Origin: a virus
Length of the DNA stretch: 25,722 nt
IMG/VR virus record: IMGVR_UViG_3300046517_000035
Span: 1-25,722 of that record
Strand: one strand, 5' to 3'
Below are positions 8,749 to 16,416 of the stretch, in pieces. Every line of letters begins with the position of its first letter. Positions within the stretch are counted from its first letter, which is position 1. The position numbers and the translations under genes are program-made. The notes below the pieces were generated by a model. The model did no database searches, was not told where the DNA came from, and saw nothing but the letters and a program-made list of their open reading frames with translations.

Positions 8749-11393
8749 TTATCACCCATTGCCACTTCTGGTATAACAGCTAGGACAGAAATAGGCAAGC
8801 CCGGCGTGCCCTCAATACAAACTTGGCCAATCACATTATAACTTGGATCCATCCACAAACGCATGTCGCCTGTTACAAGCCCGCTACCGTTATAAGGAAG
8901 TACCTCTGCCTCGTCTGTATTCGACAGGCCCGTGCGCCACGGCTTCAGAGTATTAAACGAAGTACCAATCATTACACCCTGCGAATCCTTCACACGCACG
9001 GAGGCCGCCGCTACCTTCTTCCGCTTCCCCTGCATTGTCGTTTCGCCGCCCACATCCAAGTAAGTTGTCTGAAGCTGCGGCATAAACGGCTGTCCAACAA
9101 CAACTTGCGACCCCGGAGAGAGAAGCGTTATAGAACCCGCCGAAGGCACAAACGGGCCTTGCACTTCTCCATCAACCAATGCGTAAACAGCAAGGCCGTT
9201 CAAATGCGTTAAACCCGAGACTACACTTACATTCGCATCAAGCCGCCACTGATTCGCTGGTATATTCAAGTTAATCACAGGGAATGGATATACGATAGTT
9301 CCTAAGACGCGCTGTGTGTTGATAAAGGACGTAATTGTCGCTCGTCCTTTAGAAGCTCTTAGTGTCTTACCCACAGATCCTGAGTTAAAGATTGGTACGT
9401 TGGAATCCACTTGTACGGTCGTCGGGCCTGTATTTGTTATAATAATCGTCGCCGCCGGAAAAGTCGGCACTGTCGATAACGCAGAATCAAAACACCAAGC
9501 GTCATCTACTTGGTCATAAATACGATCACATAGACGTTCGATCCGCCGCGTTCCTAGACGGTTGACAACTAAGTAGACCGCATCTGTAGAACCCTCACGC
9601 ACAACCGCGACATCTTCAAAGATGCCGATTGTATCTCTATGTGTCCAACCAATTACTTCTTGGGCTTTCAGATAAGTGCAGCAGAGCAGAACTCCGTCAT
9701 CACGAACGGACCAGATCACTTTGTATGGCGTGTCTTGGTACGCCCAACTTACAATCGTCCTTGGATAAAACAAATGCGACGAAAGCACCGTTATATCCAC
9801 ACCAGTATAGATGTTAACAAAGAAGTTGTACTGCAAGTCGCGAATCAACGAACCTTCGCTCTGAACATAAAGAATGTCATAGTCGATCACAATCGGATCA
9901 ATGTCAGCCGCCCCGTAGTATGACTGCGGAACGATGACGGCGGATGTTGGCGTGACCGCTAAGGGATTGGCCGCGTTTGCGCTGCCGCCGGTCAACTGAA
10001 CAATCCCCGAATTTGTTCCAATCACCAGCCCGCCCGGCATTGATTGCATCCACACAATGTCATTCACTTGTTGCGATGCAATTGTGAACTCTAGTGCGTC
10101 GTTGTCGGAGACAGGATTGGATGTTCTAAAGTCATTGACATGGCCGGGGTGGCTTAGGAAGATTGTGTTAGGCTGATTAAGTGTTGATGCGTAAGCCTGC
10201 CGCTGTTGAAACAAACTAACTACATCTGGATCGAATCCGGTCGCAGGACTTAACGTAGCTGTAGCTGTAAATGTGGTGCCGCCTCCCACCGCTGCCAAAG
10301 TCGGCGCCGAGTAAAGGCTTCCACCATTAACAATCTGAATCCCTGTTATTGTCCCAACGCCAGCGGCCGTGTTATTACTTAACGTCGGAATCAAAAACGC
10401 CCCGCTTCCGGTCCCGTCTGTTACTGTTATGGTAGTCCCGCCAACCGGCCAATCCGCCGAACTCGCTGTAATTGTATACCCAATTATCTTACTTGCTATG
10501 AACGGATTGGTCGGATTCGGCGGCGACTGCGTAAAGTCAGGAATGATATTTGAATCCGCAAACACCGTGCCGTAGCTAAATCCAGCGTAGCCGTACTGTT
10601 CAGTCATCGACGGAACTTTGTCGCCCGGCGTCGGCAGCGATTTGTAGATTTTATAGAACGCTGCGTTCGCGACAGGCGTGAAGAAGACGGTGACAGTTCC
10701 TTGTGTTGTCCCGATGTCAATGCCTGCGGCCGTGACGAAAGGTACACTCGCGGCGCTTTCCGTTCCGCCCGTGTCAACACAAGTGACTACATACGAATAC
10801 CTTGTCTTCTGTGGATCAGTAGAACCTACTGGTAATGGTGAAATTGTTATAGCTGAAATCGTCGGGGCGGCCACCATCGTATTAGTGATTACTGTAAGCG
10901 TCCAGTTAGTGTCGGTGATTCTCGACAAGACGCGGCGGGAATAGCCGTGCCGCGTTATCGTTAGTTGATCCGCAACTTGTGAATACTTTAAGAACGGCAA
11001 GTCCACCTCTGCATAAGGTGTGGTTACCTCGTAAGGAACGCCCGGCGAGCTTTCGATGAACGCCGCATTTGACGAATTGGGATAACTTGCGCCGCCTGAG
11101 TTTTTAATGAATCGCAGCTTCAATGCACTAAAGACCAGCATGTACGTCTGGCCGACAGCGGCCGAGAACTGGAAAGGAATTAACCGAACCTTTCCAGCCG
11201 ATCCAGCCACTCCAATGTATTGTGTCCCGGGCGCACTAGATGCCCCGCCTTTATAATCAACGAAGAAATTCCGCATAAAAATCGCAGATTGGTGTACCTT
11301 AGCTAAATCAGTGCGGCCGTACAGCGCCGGGCTAATCTCACCGTTCGCGAACGAATTTGCAATTAACGAGATTAAGCTGTCGTCTTGCGCCAC
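8745..11393 (-). CDS. Tail nozzle protein (tail tubular protein B, gp12-like)
   Basis: An 882-residue protein beginning with GTG, directly after the TAA of the third adaptor gene. The N-terminal signature NSFANGEISPALYGRTDL followed by MRNFFVDYKGGASSAPGTQYIG is typical of podovirus tail nozzle proteins. T7 gp12 (about 790 residues) builds the lower tail tube. Two extra beta-rich regions appear inserted: a fibronectin-like one at about 170-250 (TRYSYVVTCVDTGGTESAAS...AAFYKIYKS) and a glycine-rich one at about 300-388 (DGTGSGAFLIP...IVNGGSLYSAPT). The region from about 400 (FQQRQAYASTLNQPNTIFLSHPG) onward looks like the beta-propeller core. The three genes before it encode the adaptor ring on which the nozzle would dock. 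Confidence 0.85.
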   Translation of the reverse strand: MAQDDSLISLIANSFANGEISPALYGRTDLAKVHQSAIFMRNFFVDYKGGASSAPGTQYIGVAGSAGKVRLIPFQFSAAVGQTYMLVFSALKLRFIKNSGGASYPNSSNAAFIESSPGVPYEVTTPYAEVDLPFLKYSQVADQLTITRHGYSRRVLSRITDTNWTLTVITNTMVAAPTISAITISPLPVGSTDPQKTRYSYVVTCVDTGGTESAASVPFVTAAGIDIGTTQGTVTVFFTPVANAAFYKIYKSLPTPGDKVPSMTEQYGYAGFSYGTVFADSNIIPDFTQSPPNPTNPFIASKIIGYTITASSADWPVGGTTITVTDGTGSGAFLIPTLSNNTAAGVGTITGIQIVNGGSLYSAPTLAAVGGGTTFTATATLSPATGFDPDVVSLFQQRQAYASTLNQPNTIFLSHPGHVNDFRTSNPVSDNDALEFTIASQQVNDIVWMQSMPGGLVIGTNSGIVQLTGGSANAANPLAVTPTSAVIVPQSYYGAADIDPIVIDYDILYVQSEGSLIRDLQYNFFVNIYTGVDITVLSSHLFYPRTIVSWAYQDTPYKVIWSVRDDGVLLCCTYLKAQEVIGWTHRDTIGIFEDVAVVREGSTDAVYLVVNRLGTRRIERLCDRIYDQVDDAWCFDSALSTVPTFPAATIIITNTGPTTVQVDSNVPIFNSGSVGKTLRASKGRATITSFINTQRVLGTIVYPFPVINLNIPANQWRLDANVSVVSGLTHLNGLAVYALVDGEVQGPFVPSAGSITLLSPGSQVVVGQPFMPQLQTTYLDVGGETTMQGKRKKVAAASVRVKDSQGVMIGTSFNTLKPWRTGLSNTDEAEVLPYNGSGLVTGDMRLWMDPSYNVIGQVCIEGTPGLPISVLAVIPEVAMGDK

Positions 11394-12167
11394 TTAGTAC
11401 ACTCCACCCGCATCTTCCACGCCCGGGACAGAACACCAACCGGTAGAAAAGCCGTCCCAATATGTTGAATACGACGTTCTACTTCTGATCCAATCTGGAG
11501 TGTGATCGTTGACCGTCCAACCTTCATTTCCATCGCGCGCCCGGGCCACTCCGAGACACTCCGCAGCGATTCTTAAGTTGTCGGATCTAATGACTTGTGC
11601 CAACTTCTTGTCGGGAATACACGGCATAGCCAGCCGCGCCGCAAGCAGGGCAACCATCGCTTGTTCAAAAAGTGGATCCCACGAATTGGGATATTGCATT
11701 AGCTTTGTATAAATCAGAGTCGCCTGTTGTACGTTCGTGACGATGCAGCGCGTCTGTTCTGGATCATGCCCTTCCGTTTCCTCCCACGCACCTTGCGCCG
11801 GAATCGGAAAAGAACCAACCAAGAACTTGGCCGGCGACCGATACGCAATCACCCCGCCCGGATTGGTATTGGGAATCCACCTAGCATGCACACAATCGAC
11901 CGGCCACTCATACATAAACTGCCAAGGACTCGGTGGTTGCACATTACTTACAGTCAAGTCGTTTAGCGACGCAAGTAAATTTAATGTCTGCTCCGCCCTC
12001 GCGAAGTTCCATTCCGCGCCACTCAAAAGCTGCCTCAATGTCGGCCAATAAATCCGCAGCGCCGCATTCGCCTGCGTCGTACCTTCTTGCAAGTCCCCGA
12101 TCTCGGCAACCCCGCATTCATCTAATGCGCGATTAACAATATCCTCAGGTATTTCTGGCGTTGCCAT
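11394..12167 (-). CDS. Tail adaptor (tail tubular protein A, gp11-like), third paralogue
   Basis: A 257-residue protein. It shares the family pattern NRALDECGV...L..GTTQANAALRIYWPTLRQLLSGAEWNFA and the signature PWQFMYEWPVDC with the two genes before it. It is the longest of the three, with an extended C-terminus (DGNEGWTVNDHTPDWIRSRT... to GGVY). T7 gp11 (196 residues) forms a dodecameric ring between portal and nozzle. The start overlaps the previous gene by 23 bases, and the stop abuts the nozzle GTG. It is probably the copy contacting the nozzle, but that is inference from order only. Confidence 0.8.
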   Translation of the reverse strand: MATPEIPEDIVNRALDECGVAEIGDLQEGTTQANAALRIYWPTLRQLLSGAEWNFARAEQTLNLLASLNDLTVSNVQPPSPWQFMYEWPVDCVHARWIPNTNPGGVIAYRSPAKFLVGSFPIPAQGAWEETEGHDPEQTRCIVTNVQQATLIYTKLMQYPNSWDPLFEQAMVALLAARLAMPCIPDKKLAQVIRSDNLRIAAECLGVARARDGNEGWTVNDHTPDWIRSRTSYSTYWDGFSTGWCSVPGVEDAGGVY

Positions 12168-12705
12168 CTTGCTGTGCCTGCATCTGATGCGGAGCTAAAC
12201 TCGGCGCTAACTTCTTAGCCAACACGGCGATGAACTGGACTGTGAAATCTTCATGCCACAATGTAGGATCATGCACTTCGGCGGTGTACGTCAGTACGGC
12301 TTTATCCACATTCGAAAGAATTGTTCTGATGCCACCAGAAAAGTTTACACGAAAGACGTTAGCTTGCGGCTTCCAGATTGGGTAGAAGAAGATTTGCTCT
12401 TTAATTTGAAGCGGAACCACACAGTCGTCAGGGAAGCCATACTCAAACTTCCAAGGCATCGGCGGATACAAAGGCCCCCAATCAATTCCCGGTTCGTACT
12501 GCGCCGGGGCCTGCCGAAGTAAAGTTAGCGTAATGTCCCGCGTTGCCCAATCCGGCTTGAGCATGTGCAGTAGTTCATCTCTAGTCTCTGCATAGCAATT
12601 AAGCGCAACTCTTGCCGCTGCCGAGCCTTCATAGATATTCCCTACATGCCGCTTATAGCCAATCAAATCTAATGACTGATTAACTAAAGTCTCAATAGTT
12701 GTCAT
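12145..12705 (-). CDS. Tail adaptor (tail tubular protein A, gp11-like), second paralogue
   Basis: A 186-residue protein with the adaptor pattern VNQSLDLIGYKRHVGNIYEGSAAARVALNCYAETRDELL..DWA and the signature PWKFEYGFPDDC. Its length is close to T7 gp11. It starts on an ATGA overlap with the first paralogue. Its C-terminus (APHQMQAQQDGNARNT) overlaps the third paralogue by 23 bases. It would act in the head-tail connector, either as a mixed ring with the other copies or as a stacked ring. Confidence 0.78.
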   Translation of the reverse strand: MTTIETLVNQSLDLIGYKRHVGNIYEGSAAARVALNCYAETRDELLHMLKPDWATRDITLTLLRQAPAQYEPGIDWGPLYPPMPWKFEYGFPDDCVVPLQIKEQIFFYPIWKPQANVFRVNFSGGIRTILSNVDKAVLTYTAEVHDPTLWHEDFTVQFIAVLAKKLAPSLAPHQMQAQQDGNARNT

Positions 12706-13238
12706 GAATCCCTCAGATCAGCTATCCCGGCGAACTGCAAGGCTTCAACCAACTTCTCTTTACTTCCATCCGTCCTATTCTGGAGCGCGAATGACAACGC
12801 ACTTCCAAGCAGACGAACAAACGCTTCAGTAAAGATGGAGTCCCAAAAATCAATATCAGGTGCATATGTGTAAATAATAAATATGAGCGGAGTGTTTGTG
12901 ACTATCGTTCTTATCACGCCGCCGCCAGATACATTCCACTCCACCGGAAGTGGATTAAGCGTAACAGTAGTCGCCGGAACCGCCTGTCGAATCCTGATGC
13001 AGTCATTTGGATAATTATAGGAAAACGCCCAAGGAAAGGCAACGGCCCCTCCAGCAACAACCGTCGCCTCTTTCATTGCAAAGTCGTAATCGCCCTCGCG
13101 CAACATGAAGTCGCGCAGAGGATTGAACAATATGTTAGCGTACAGTGCTTCAGTCGAGCCGTCTGTCATCGACGAAATCTGCGAACGGCTGCCGATCTCC
13201 GCCAATGCCCGATTCGTCAAGTCAACGTCAGTTGTCAT
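12702..13238 (-). CDS. Tail adaptor (tail tubular protein A, gp11-like), first paralogue
   Basis: A 178-residue protein. It starts TDVDLTNRALAEIGSRSQISSMTDGSTEA and continues LYANILFNPLRDFMLREGDYDFA, the classic N-terminal helices of the gp11/adaptor family, followed by the signature PWAFSYNYPNDC. The C-terminus (FVRLLGSALSFALQNRTDGSKEKLVEAL) is helical, as in T7 gp11. The start overlaps the preceding small gene as ATGA and the stop overlaps the next paralogue as ATGA. Confidence 0.82.
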   Translation of the reverse strand: MTTDVDLTNRALAEIGSRSQISSMTDGSTEALYANILFNPLRDFMLREGDYDFAMKEATVVAGGAVAFPWAFSYNYPNDCIRIRQAVPATTVTLNPLPVEWNVSGGGVIRTIVTNTPLIFIIYTYAPDIDFWDSIFTEAFVRLLGSALSFALQNRTDGSKEKLVEALQFAGIADLRDS

Positions 13239-13447
13239 TTAACAACCTTTTTTGCTTCAATAAGCCATTCCCATAACGTGCTTTTCTGTGCCTCGGCATC
13301 TTCGACTGTAGCCTTCATAAGTGCCTGTTGAAAAGCTACTTGTGCTTGAAGTGCTTGAACCATTTGTACGGCGTAGCGCGGATCTACCTGCTGCGCCAAA
13401 GCAGGCAGGCTGAACAACAAGAGCAGAATAAAAATTAACTTCACCAC
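13235..13447 (-). CDS. Small exported protein with Sec signal peptide, function unknown
   Basis: A 70-residue protein with an N-terminal signal peptide (KLIFILLLLFSLPALAQQ, predicted cleavage after ALA) and a helical remainder (VQMVQALQAQVAFQQALMKATVEDAEAQKSTLWEWLIEAKKVVK). There is no cysteine after the signal, so it is not a lipoprotein o-spanin. The start is GTG at 13447 (a second GTG follows directly), overlapping the previous stop, with GGAG nine bases upstream. It lies between the 510-residue exported protein and the first adaptor. A periplasmic role, for instance spanin-like or superinfection related, is possible but not shown. Confidence 0.65.
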   Translation of the reverse strand: MVKLIFILLLLFSLPALAQQVDPRYAVQMVQALQAQVAFQQALMKATVEDAEAQKSTLWEWLIEAKKVVK

Positions 13448-14973
13448 GTTGGAATACTCCGTGTAGTACCGTTATCGTTAATTTGAATCCACTTCGTCGG
13501 ATTGCCGGCCACCGGCGCGTTAGTCAAAGTAGCTGTGAACCCGGCGGCGCTATCAGTAAGACTAACACTCGTGTTAAGCAATGGTGATGCTTTAGTAAGA
13601 ATAAGATTGCTATTGACAGCTACGTTAGTACCGAAAAGCGAAAGTGTGGCAACACTAGCATTACCATAATTCTGAATTGTGTAGTTAGCATCGGAACCGA
13701 CTGTGAATGTTGATCCACTGCCGGACAGTACTATACGATTGTTTATGATTAAATTACTCTTGTCGGGCATTCGGACCGAGGCTCCTGTAGCCGCCCCGCC
13801 CGGACCAAGCAAAGTCAAGGCTCTGGCCGAATCTACAGCAGTGAATAATTCTAATCCGCCCGCCTCGCTAGCAGTCAACGTAAGACTGCCGAAAGTTCCG
13901 CCGGTATCATAAAATCCCATATTGATGTCTTGAGATTTTACACTATTGCCAAAAGAGTCCTTTGGGCTGATGGCCGCGAAGATATTAGTAGATCCAGGGT
14001 TAGCTTGAAGAAATACTGACCATTTTGCTGTATCGCCGACATGTGCGCCGACATTAACATCAAGACCTACTAGGCCAATAGCAACAGCCGAAGCGGGCTG
14101 CGATAATGAGGCACCAGCAAACAGCAGTCCATTTATGGTGGTGTGTGGCGAGGTCACATTGAAATCGAGTTCGTTATTCAATTCCTTGTCAGTACCGCCA
14201 CTGATTGCGCCAGTTGTCGTGTCGGTAAGCAGTGTATTTACACCCCAAACTTTGGCTCCGTTGGCCCGCGCTACCCCAGCCGCGAACAGGCCAACCGTAG
14301 CTGGAAAGCTACCAGTAGTTACCGCATCGCTTACAACATAAGAACCCACGCCGGTCACTAGGTTTACAGAAGTGGCGGCCGGGGCCACCGCAACGCCGCG
14401 TACCACATCGTATGTTGATGCAGTACACGGAAGTGTGCATCCCGACGCAGTAAACGTATAAGTAAGAATGTCACTAGATGTAAGACTTGTGTTATTACGC
14501 GAAGTGAATGCGGCCGCATCTGACGACAAGGTGGTTTTGATATCCGTAATCGCCGCTGCACCTTGCCTTAGCAGAGCACCTGTAGTGCTATTCCATGAAG
14601 CAATCTCGTTTAACACAGTAGGATTAGGCCCAGCTACATTTCCGCTTCCTGTGCCGTTGAAAGGATAAACAACTCCATCTATGGTAAAGATGGGCGCGGA
14701 ATTAGAGTCGTGGCCGAAGCACAACGAATGGTATGTACCGCCGGTCAACGCAGAGTTATAGCACAAACCAAGGCCGAGGTTGTCAGTAATTGAAAACGGG
14801 GCAGCACCTTGGCCGCGATTGTCCCCGGTCAGTCCGCCGATTGTACCAATGAAATGGTCGCCGACAAACTTGCCGATTCCGTCTTTAATGACCGAGCCGC
14901 TCTGCATAACCGCTGACTGCGCGAATGCAGACGAACTTAGAAGAAAGCAGAGTAGCCCAGCCGTCCACTTCAT
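13441..14973 (-). CDS. Exported beta-rich, fibre-like protein with Sec signal peptide
   Basis: A 510-residue protein that starts with a convincing signal peptide (LLCFLLSSSAFAQS, cleavage after AFA). The body is low in charge and rich in Ser, Thr, Ala, Gly and Asn. It has phage-fibre style motifs such as NPTVLNEIASWNSTTGALLRQG near residue 115-140, and repeated beta-strand segments in the C-terminal half (SNLIINNRIVLSGSGSTFTVGSDANYTIQNYG). It overlaps the 114-residue gene as ATGA. A Sec signal on a virion-module protein is unusual, since virion proteins normally assemble in the cytoplasm. It may be a tail fibre whose leader is not used, or a protein displayed by the infected cell. No enzyme motif was recognised. 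Confidence 0.65.
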   Translation of the reverse strand: MKWTAGLLCFLLSSSAFAQSAVMQSGSVIKDGIGKFVGDHFIGTIGGLTGDNRGQGAAPFSITDNLGLGLCYNSALTGGTYHSLCFGHDSNSAPIFTIDGVVYPFNGTGSGNVAGPNPTVLNEIASWNSTTGALLRQGAAAITDIKTTLSSDAAAFTSRNNTSLTSSDILTYTFTASGCTLPCTASTYDVVRGVAVAPAATSVNLVTGVGSYVVSDAVTTGSFPATVGLFAAGVARANGAKVWGVNTLLTDTTTGAISGGTDKELNNELDFNVTSPHTTINGLLFAGASLSQPASAVAIGLVGLDVNVGAHVGDTAKWSVFLQANPGSTNIFAAISPKDSFGNSVKSQDINMGFYDTGGTFGSLTLTASEAGGLELFTAVDSARALTLLGPGGAATGASVRMPDKSNLIINNRIVLSGSGSTFTVGSDANYTIQNYGNASVATLSLFGTNVAVNSNLILTKASPLLNTSVSLTDSAAGFTATLTNAPVAGNPTKWIQINDNGTTRSIPTW

Positions 14974-15314
14974 TTTACAGTCCTCTTTACCGGCGCACCA
15001 TCTGCGGCCGCCTCTTTACGTCGAGTGTTAAATCCAGGCACGTACTCTGTTTCGTAAGCATCGAGCGAGAGTTCTTCGATTGGATTCATCGAAGCATTAT
15101 TTGCTGTAATCCTTTCACGCTCCTTTTCAAGCATAGCTTCCGCTTCGTCATCCAAGGCGACCATCTCAAGTGTAGGCCACTTAATCGGATACGGCGTGCC
15201 ATCGCCGACAATGGTGCCGCGCTCCGGCCCGTGGAATTGTTCATTTTCTAAATCGCCCGGAAGGAGTTTATCTTCTGGAAGATAATGTGCGGTTCTAAGT
15301 CTATACTTTGCCAT
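14970..15314 (-). CDS. Phage structural-region protein, paralogue of the 168-residue gene upstream
   Basis: A 114-residue protein beginning KYRLRTAHYLPEDKLLPGD, then TIVGDGTPYPIKWPTLEMVALDDEAEAML. The segments YRLR..H, L..G, VG..TPY, PT..M and LD.E recur in the gene at 15395-15901, so the two are probably paralogues. It has a clear Shine-Dalgarno (AGGAG at 15321-15325, six bases before the ATG) placed directly after a terminator-type hairpin. Function unknown; the location between capsid and tail genes suggests a minor head or head-tail joining role. Confidence 0.65.
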   Translation of the reverse strand: MAKYRLRTAHYLPEDKLLPGDLENEQFHGPERGTIVGDGTPYPIKWPTLEMVALDDEAEAMLEKERERITANNASMNPIEELSLDAYETEYVPGFNTRRKEAAADGAPVKRTVK

Positions 15315-15394
15315 AAAAAACTCCTAAAAAGTGGCCCGGTTGATCTGAGGGGGTAATCAACCGGGCCTAGCACCTTTGGGGGAGCGCAAAGGTG
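15315..15394. other. Intergenic region with tandem hairpins
   Basis: This 80-base gap is the largest non-coding stretch of the minus-strand operon. It is occupied almost completely by two perfect inverted repeats and the ribosome binding site of the next gene. No convincing sigma-70 promoter was seen in it. Confidence 0.7.
15333..15367 (-). terminator. Rho-independent terminator-like hairpin
   Basis: A perfect 12-bp stem (GGCCCGGTTGAT paired with ATCAACCGGGCC) with an 11-base C-rich loop. Read on the minus strand it is followed by ACTTTTT, the U-tract of an intrinsic terminator. It sits between the head and tail gene blocks and immediately before the Shine-Dalgarno of the 114-residue gene, so partial termination could set the ratio of capsid to tail proteins. 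Confidence 0.75.
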
Positions 15395-15397
15395 CTA
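15368..15397 (-). terminator. Second tandem hairpin, overlapping a stop codon
   Basis: A perfect 11-bp stem (TAGCACCTTTG paired with CAAAGGTGCTA) with an 8-base loop. Its first arm on the minus strand begins with the TAG stop codon of the 168-residue gene. It directly abuts the terminator hairpin and has no U-tract of its own, so it may act as an RNA-stabilising or processing element rather than a terminator. Confidence 0.55.
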
Positions 15398-15901
15398 TCT
15401 GGATGCTCCGACAGTAGTAGATGCATTCGCTACGCCCGGGCCGCCGCCTGCATCTCCACCTTTAGTGGCAGCCGGTGGCGGAACCGGCTTCGGCCCTTTC
15501 CACTCTTTGTCCTGCGCCGCTGCCTGAGAAAAACTAACAGGCGCAGAACCTTCATCTACCTTCCGCTGGTCTTCCGCCTTCTTTTGCTGTTCCGCAAGAT
15601 TGACATTATCCCACGGTGCCTTCGCGCCATACAAAGCCATATGAACTTCGTTAACGCGGCGAACACCTTCCGCGTCAAGTCCTTCCATTGCATTCGTAGG
15701 CGGCCCCGGCCACATATAAGGCGTGTCGGTTCCAACCTCCGTTCCAGCGGAAAGTACGCGGCCCTCTGAATCAACATGATCCACACGCAGCCGGTAATGC
15801 CCACTGGACTTCCCGGCCGCGATATTCGCAGCTACATTAATAGGCGCGGCCGCCGCAGCCGCCGCCTTATTTGCGGCTACATCATCTTTAGCATCAGACA
15901 T
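15395..15901 (-). CDS. Phage structural-region protein (head region), paralogue of 114-residue gene
   Basis: A 168-residue protein: an Ala-rich N-terminus, a core GHYRLRVDHVDSEGRVLSAGTEVGTDTPYMWPGPPTNAMEGLDAEG (about residues 34-78), then a polar, Pro/Gly/Lys-rich tail (WKGPKPVPPPAATKGG) that looks disordered. The core shares YRLR..H, AGT.VG..TPY and M..LD.E with the gene downstream of the terminator. It has an excellent Shine-Dalgarno (AAGGAGG) five bases before the ATG. Its place after the cement protein suggests a minor head protein; function not recognised. Confidence 0.65.
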   Translation of the reverse strand: MSDAKDDVAANKAAAAAAAPINVAANIAAGKSSGHYRLRVDHVDSEGRVLSAGTEVGTDTPYMWPGPPTNAMEGLDAEGVRRVNEVHMALYGAKAPWDNVNLAEQQKKAEDQRKVDEGSAPVSFSQAAAQDKEWKGPKPVPPPAATKGGDAGGGPGVANASTTVGASR

Positions 15902-15902
15902 T

Positions 15903-16394
15903 TCATCCTCCTTGTCGATTGGCTAGAGCATATTCACCATGCAGGCGCTTTTCTGCATTTTTGCGTACTTCGACGGCTTCAATAAGGCTGTCAAAACGCC
16001 CAAGATTGTAGTGTCTACCATTAACGTTAATCTGCGCGAAGTATTTATTGCGTGAACAGTCGAAGGTCACACCGCGTACTCCAGTTTTACCTGTAGCTCG
16101 TGCTGCATTCATCATCTGTTGACTACGATTTACTTCACGCAGATTTGCCCATCGATTATCGGACGGATTACCGTTAATATGATCCACTTCAACAGGCCAT
16201 TCACCTGTTTGATGAAGCCATATAAGACGGTGGCTTTGATACAATATTCCATCGATGCGGATTACAACATAGTCACGACTTAAGCAACCTGCTGGTTTAC
16301 CGATATTGCAGCCGATACGGTTTTTGATCCAGTACAGATTCCCTGTATTTGGATCATACCTAAAAAGACTACGCACATCATCAACGGAAACCAT
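15903..16394 (-). CDS. HNH endonuclease with AP2 DNA-binding domain (homing type)
   Basis: A 163-residue protein. The HNH module shows H55 in SHRLIWLHQTGEWP, then VDHINGN (D71-H72), N80 and NLREV at 84-88. The C-terminal AP2-type DNA-binding domain spans about 104-156 (GVRGVTFDCSRNKYFAQINVNGRHYNLGRF...EAVEVRKNAEKRLHGEYA). This two-domain layout is typical of free-standing homing endonucleases of phages. It sits between the cement protein gene and the 168-residue gene, interrupting an otherwise structural block. Its last residues (RQGG) are encoded by the Shine-Dalgarno of the next gene. It is not needed for the virion and is probably a mobile insertion. Confidence 0.9.
   Translation of the reverse strand: MVSVDDVRSLFRYDPNTGNLYWIKNRIGCNIGKPAGCLSRDYVVIRIDGILYQSHRLIWLHQTGEWPVEVDHINGNPSDNRWANLREVNRSQQMMNAARATGKTGVRGVTFDCSRNKYFAQINVNGRHYNLGRFDSLIEAVEVRKNAEKRLHGEYALANRQGG
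15907..15913 (-). promoter_or_regulatory. Strong Shine-Dalgarno inside the HNH 3' end
   Basis: AAGGAGG, five bases from the ATG at 15901, decides the start of the 168-residue gene. The same bases encode the C-terminus of the HNH endonuclease, whose TGA at 15903-15905 lies between the site and the ATG. Confidence 0.8.
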
Positions 16395-16416
16395 TGTACA
16401 GAACCTTGCTGGTAAA

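Noticed and set aside
13235-13447. Outer-membrane spanin (Rz1-like lipoprotein)
   Set aside because: The signal peptide is followed by QQ with no lipobox cysteine, so it is kept only as an exported protein of unknown function.
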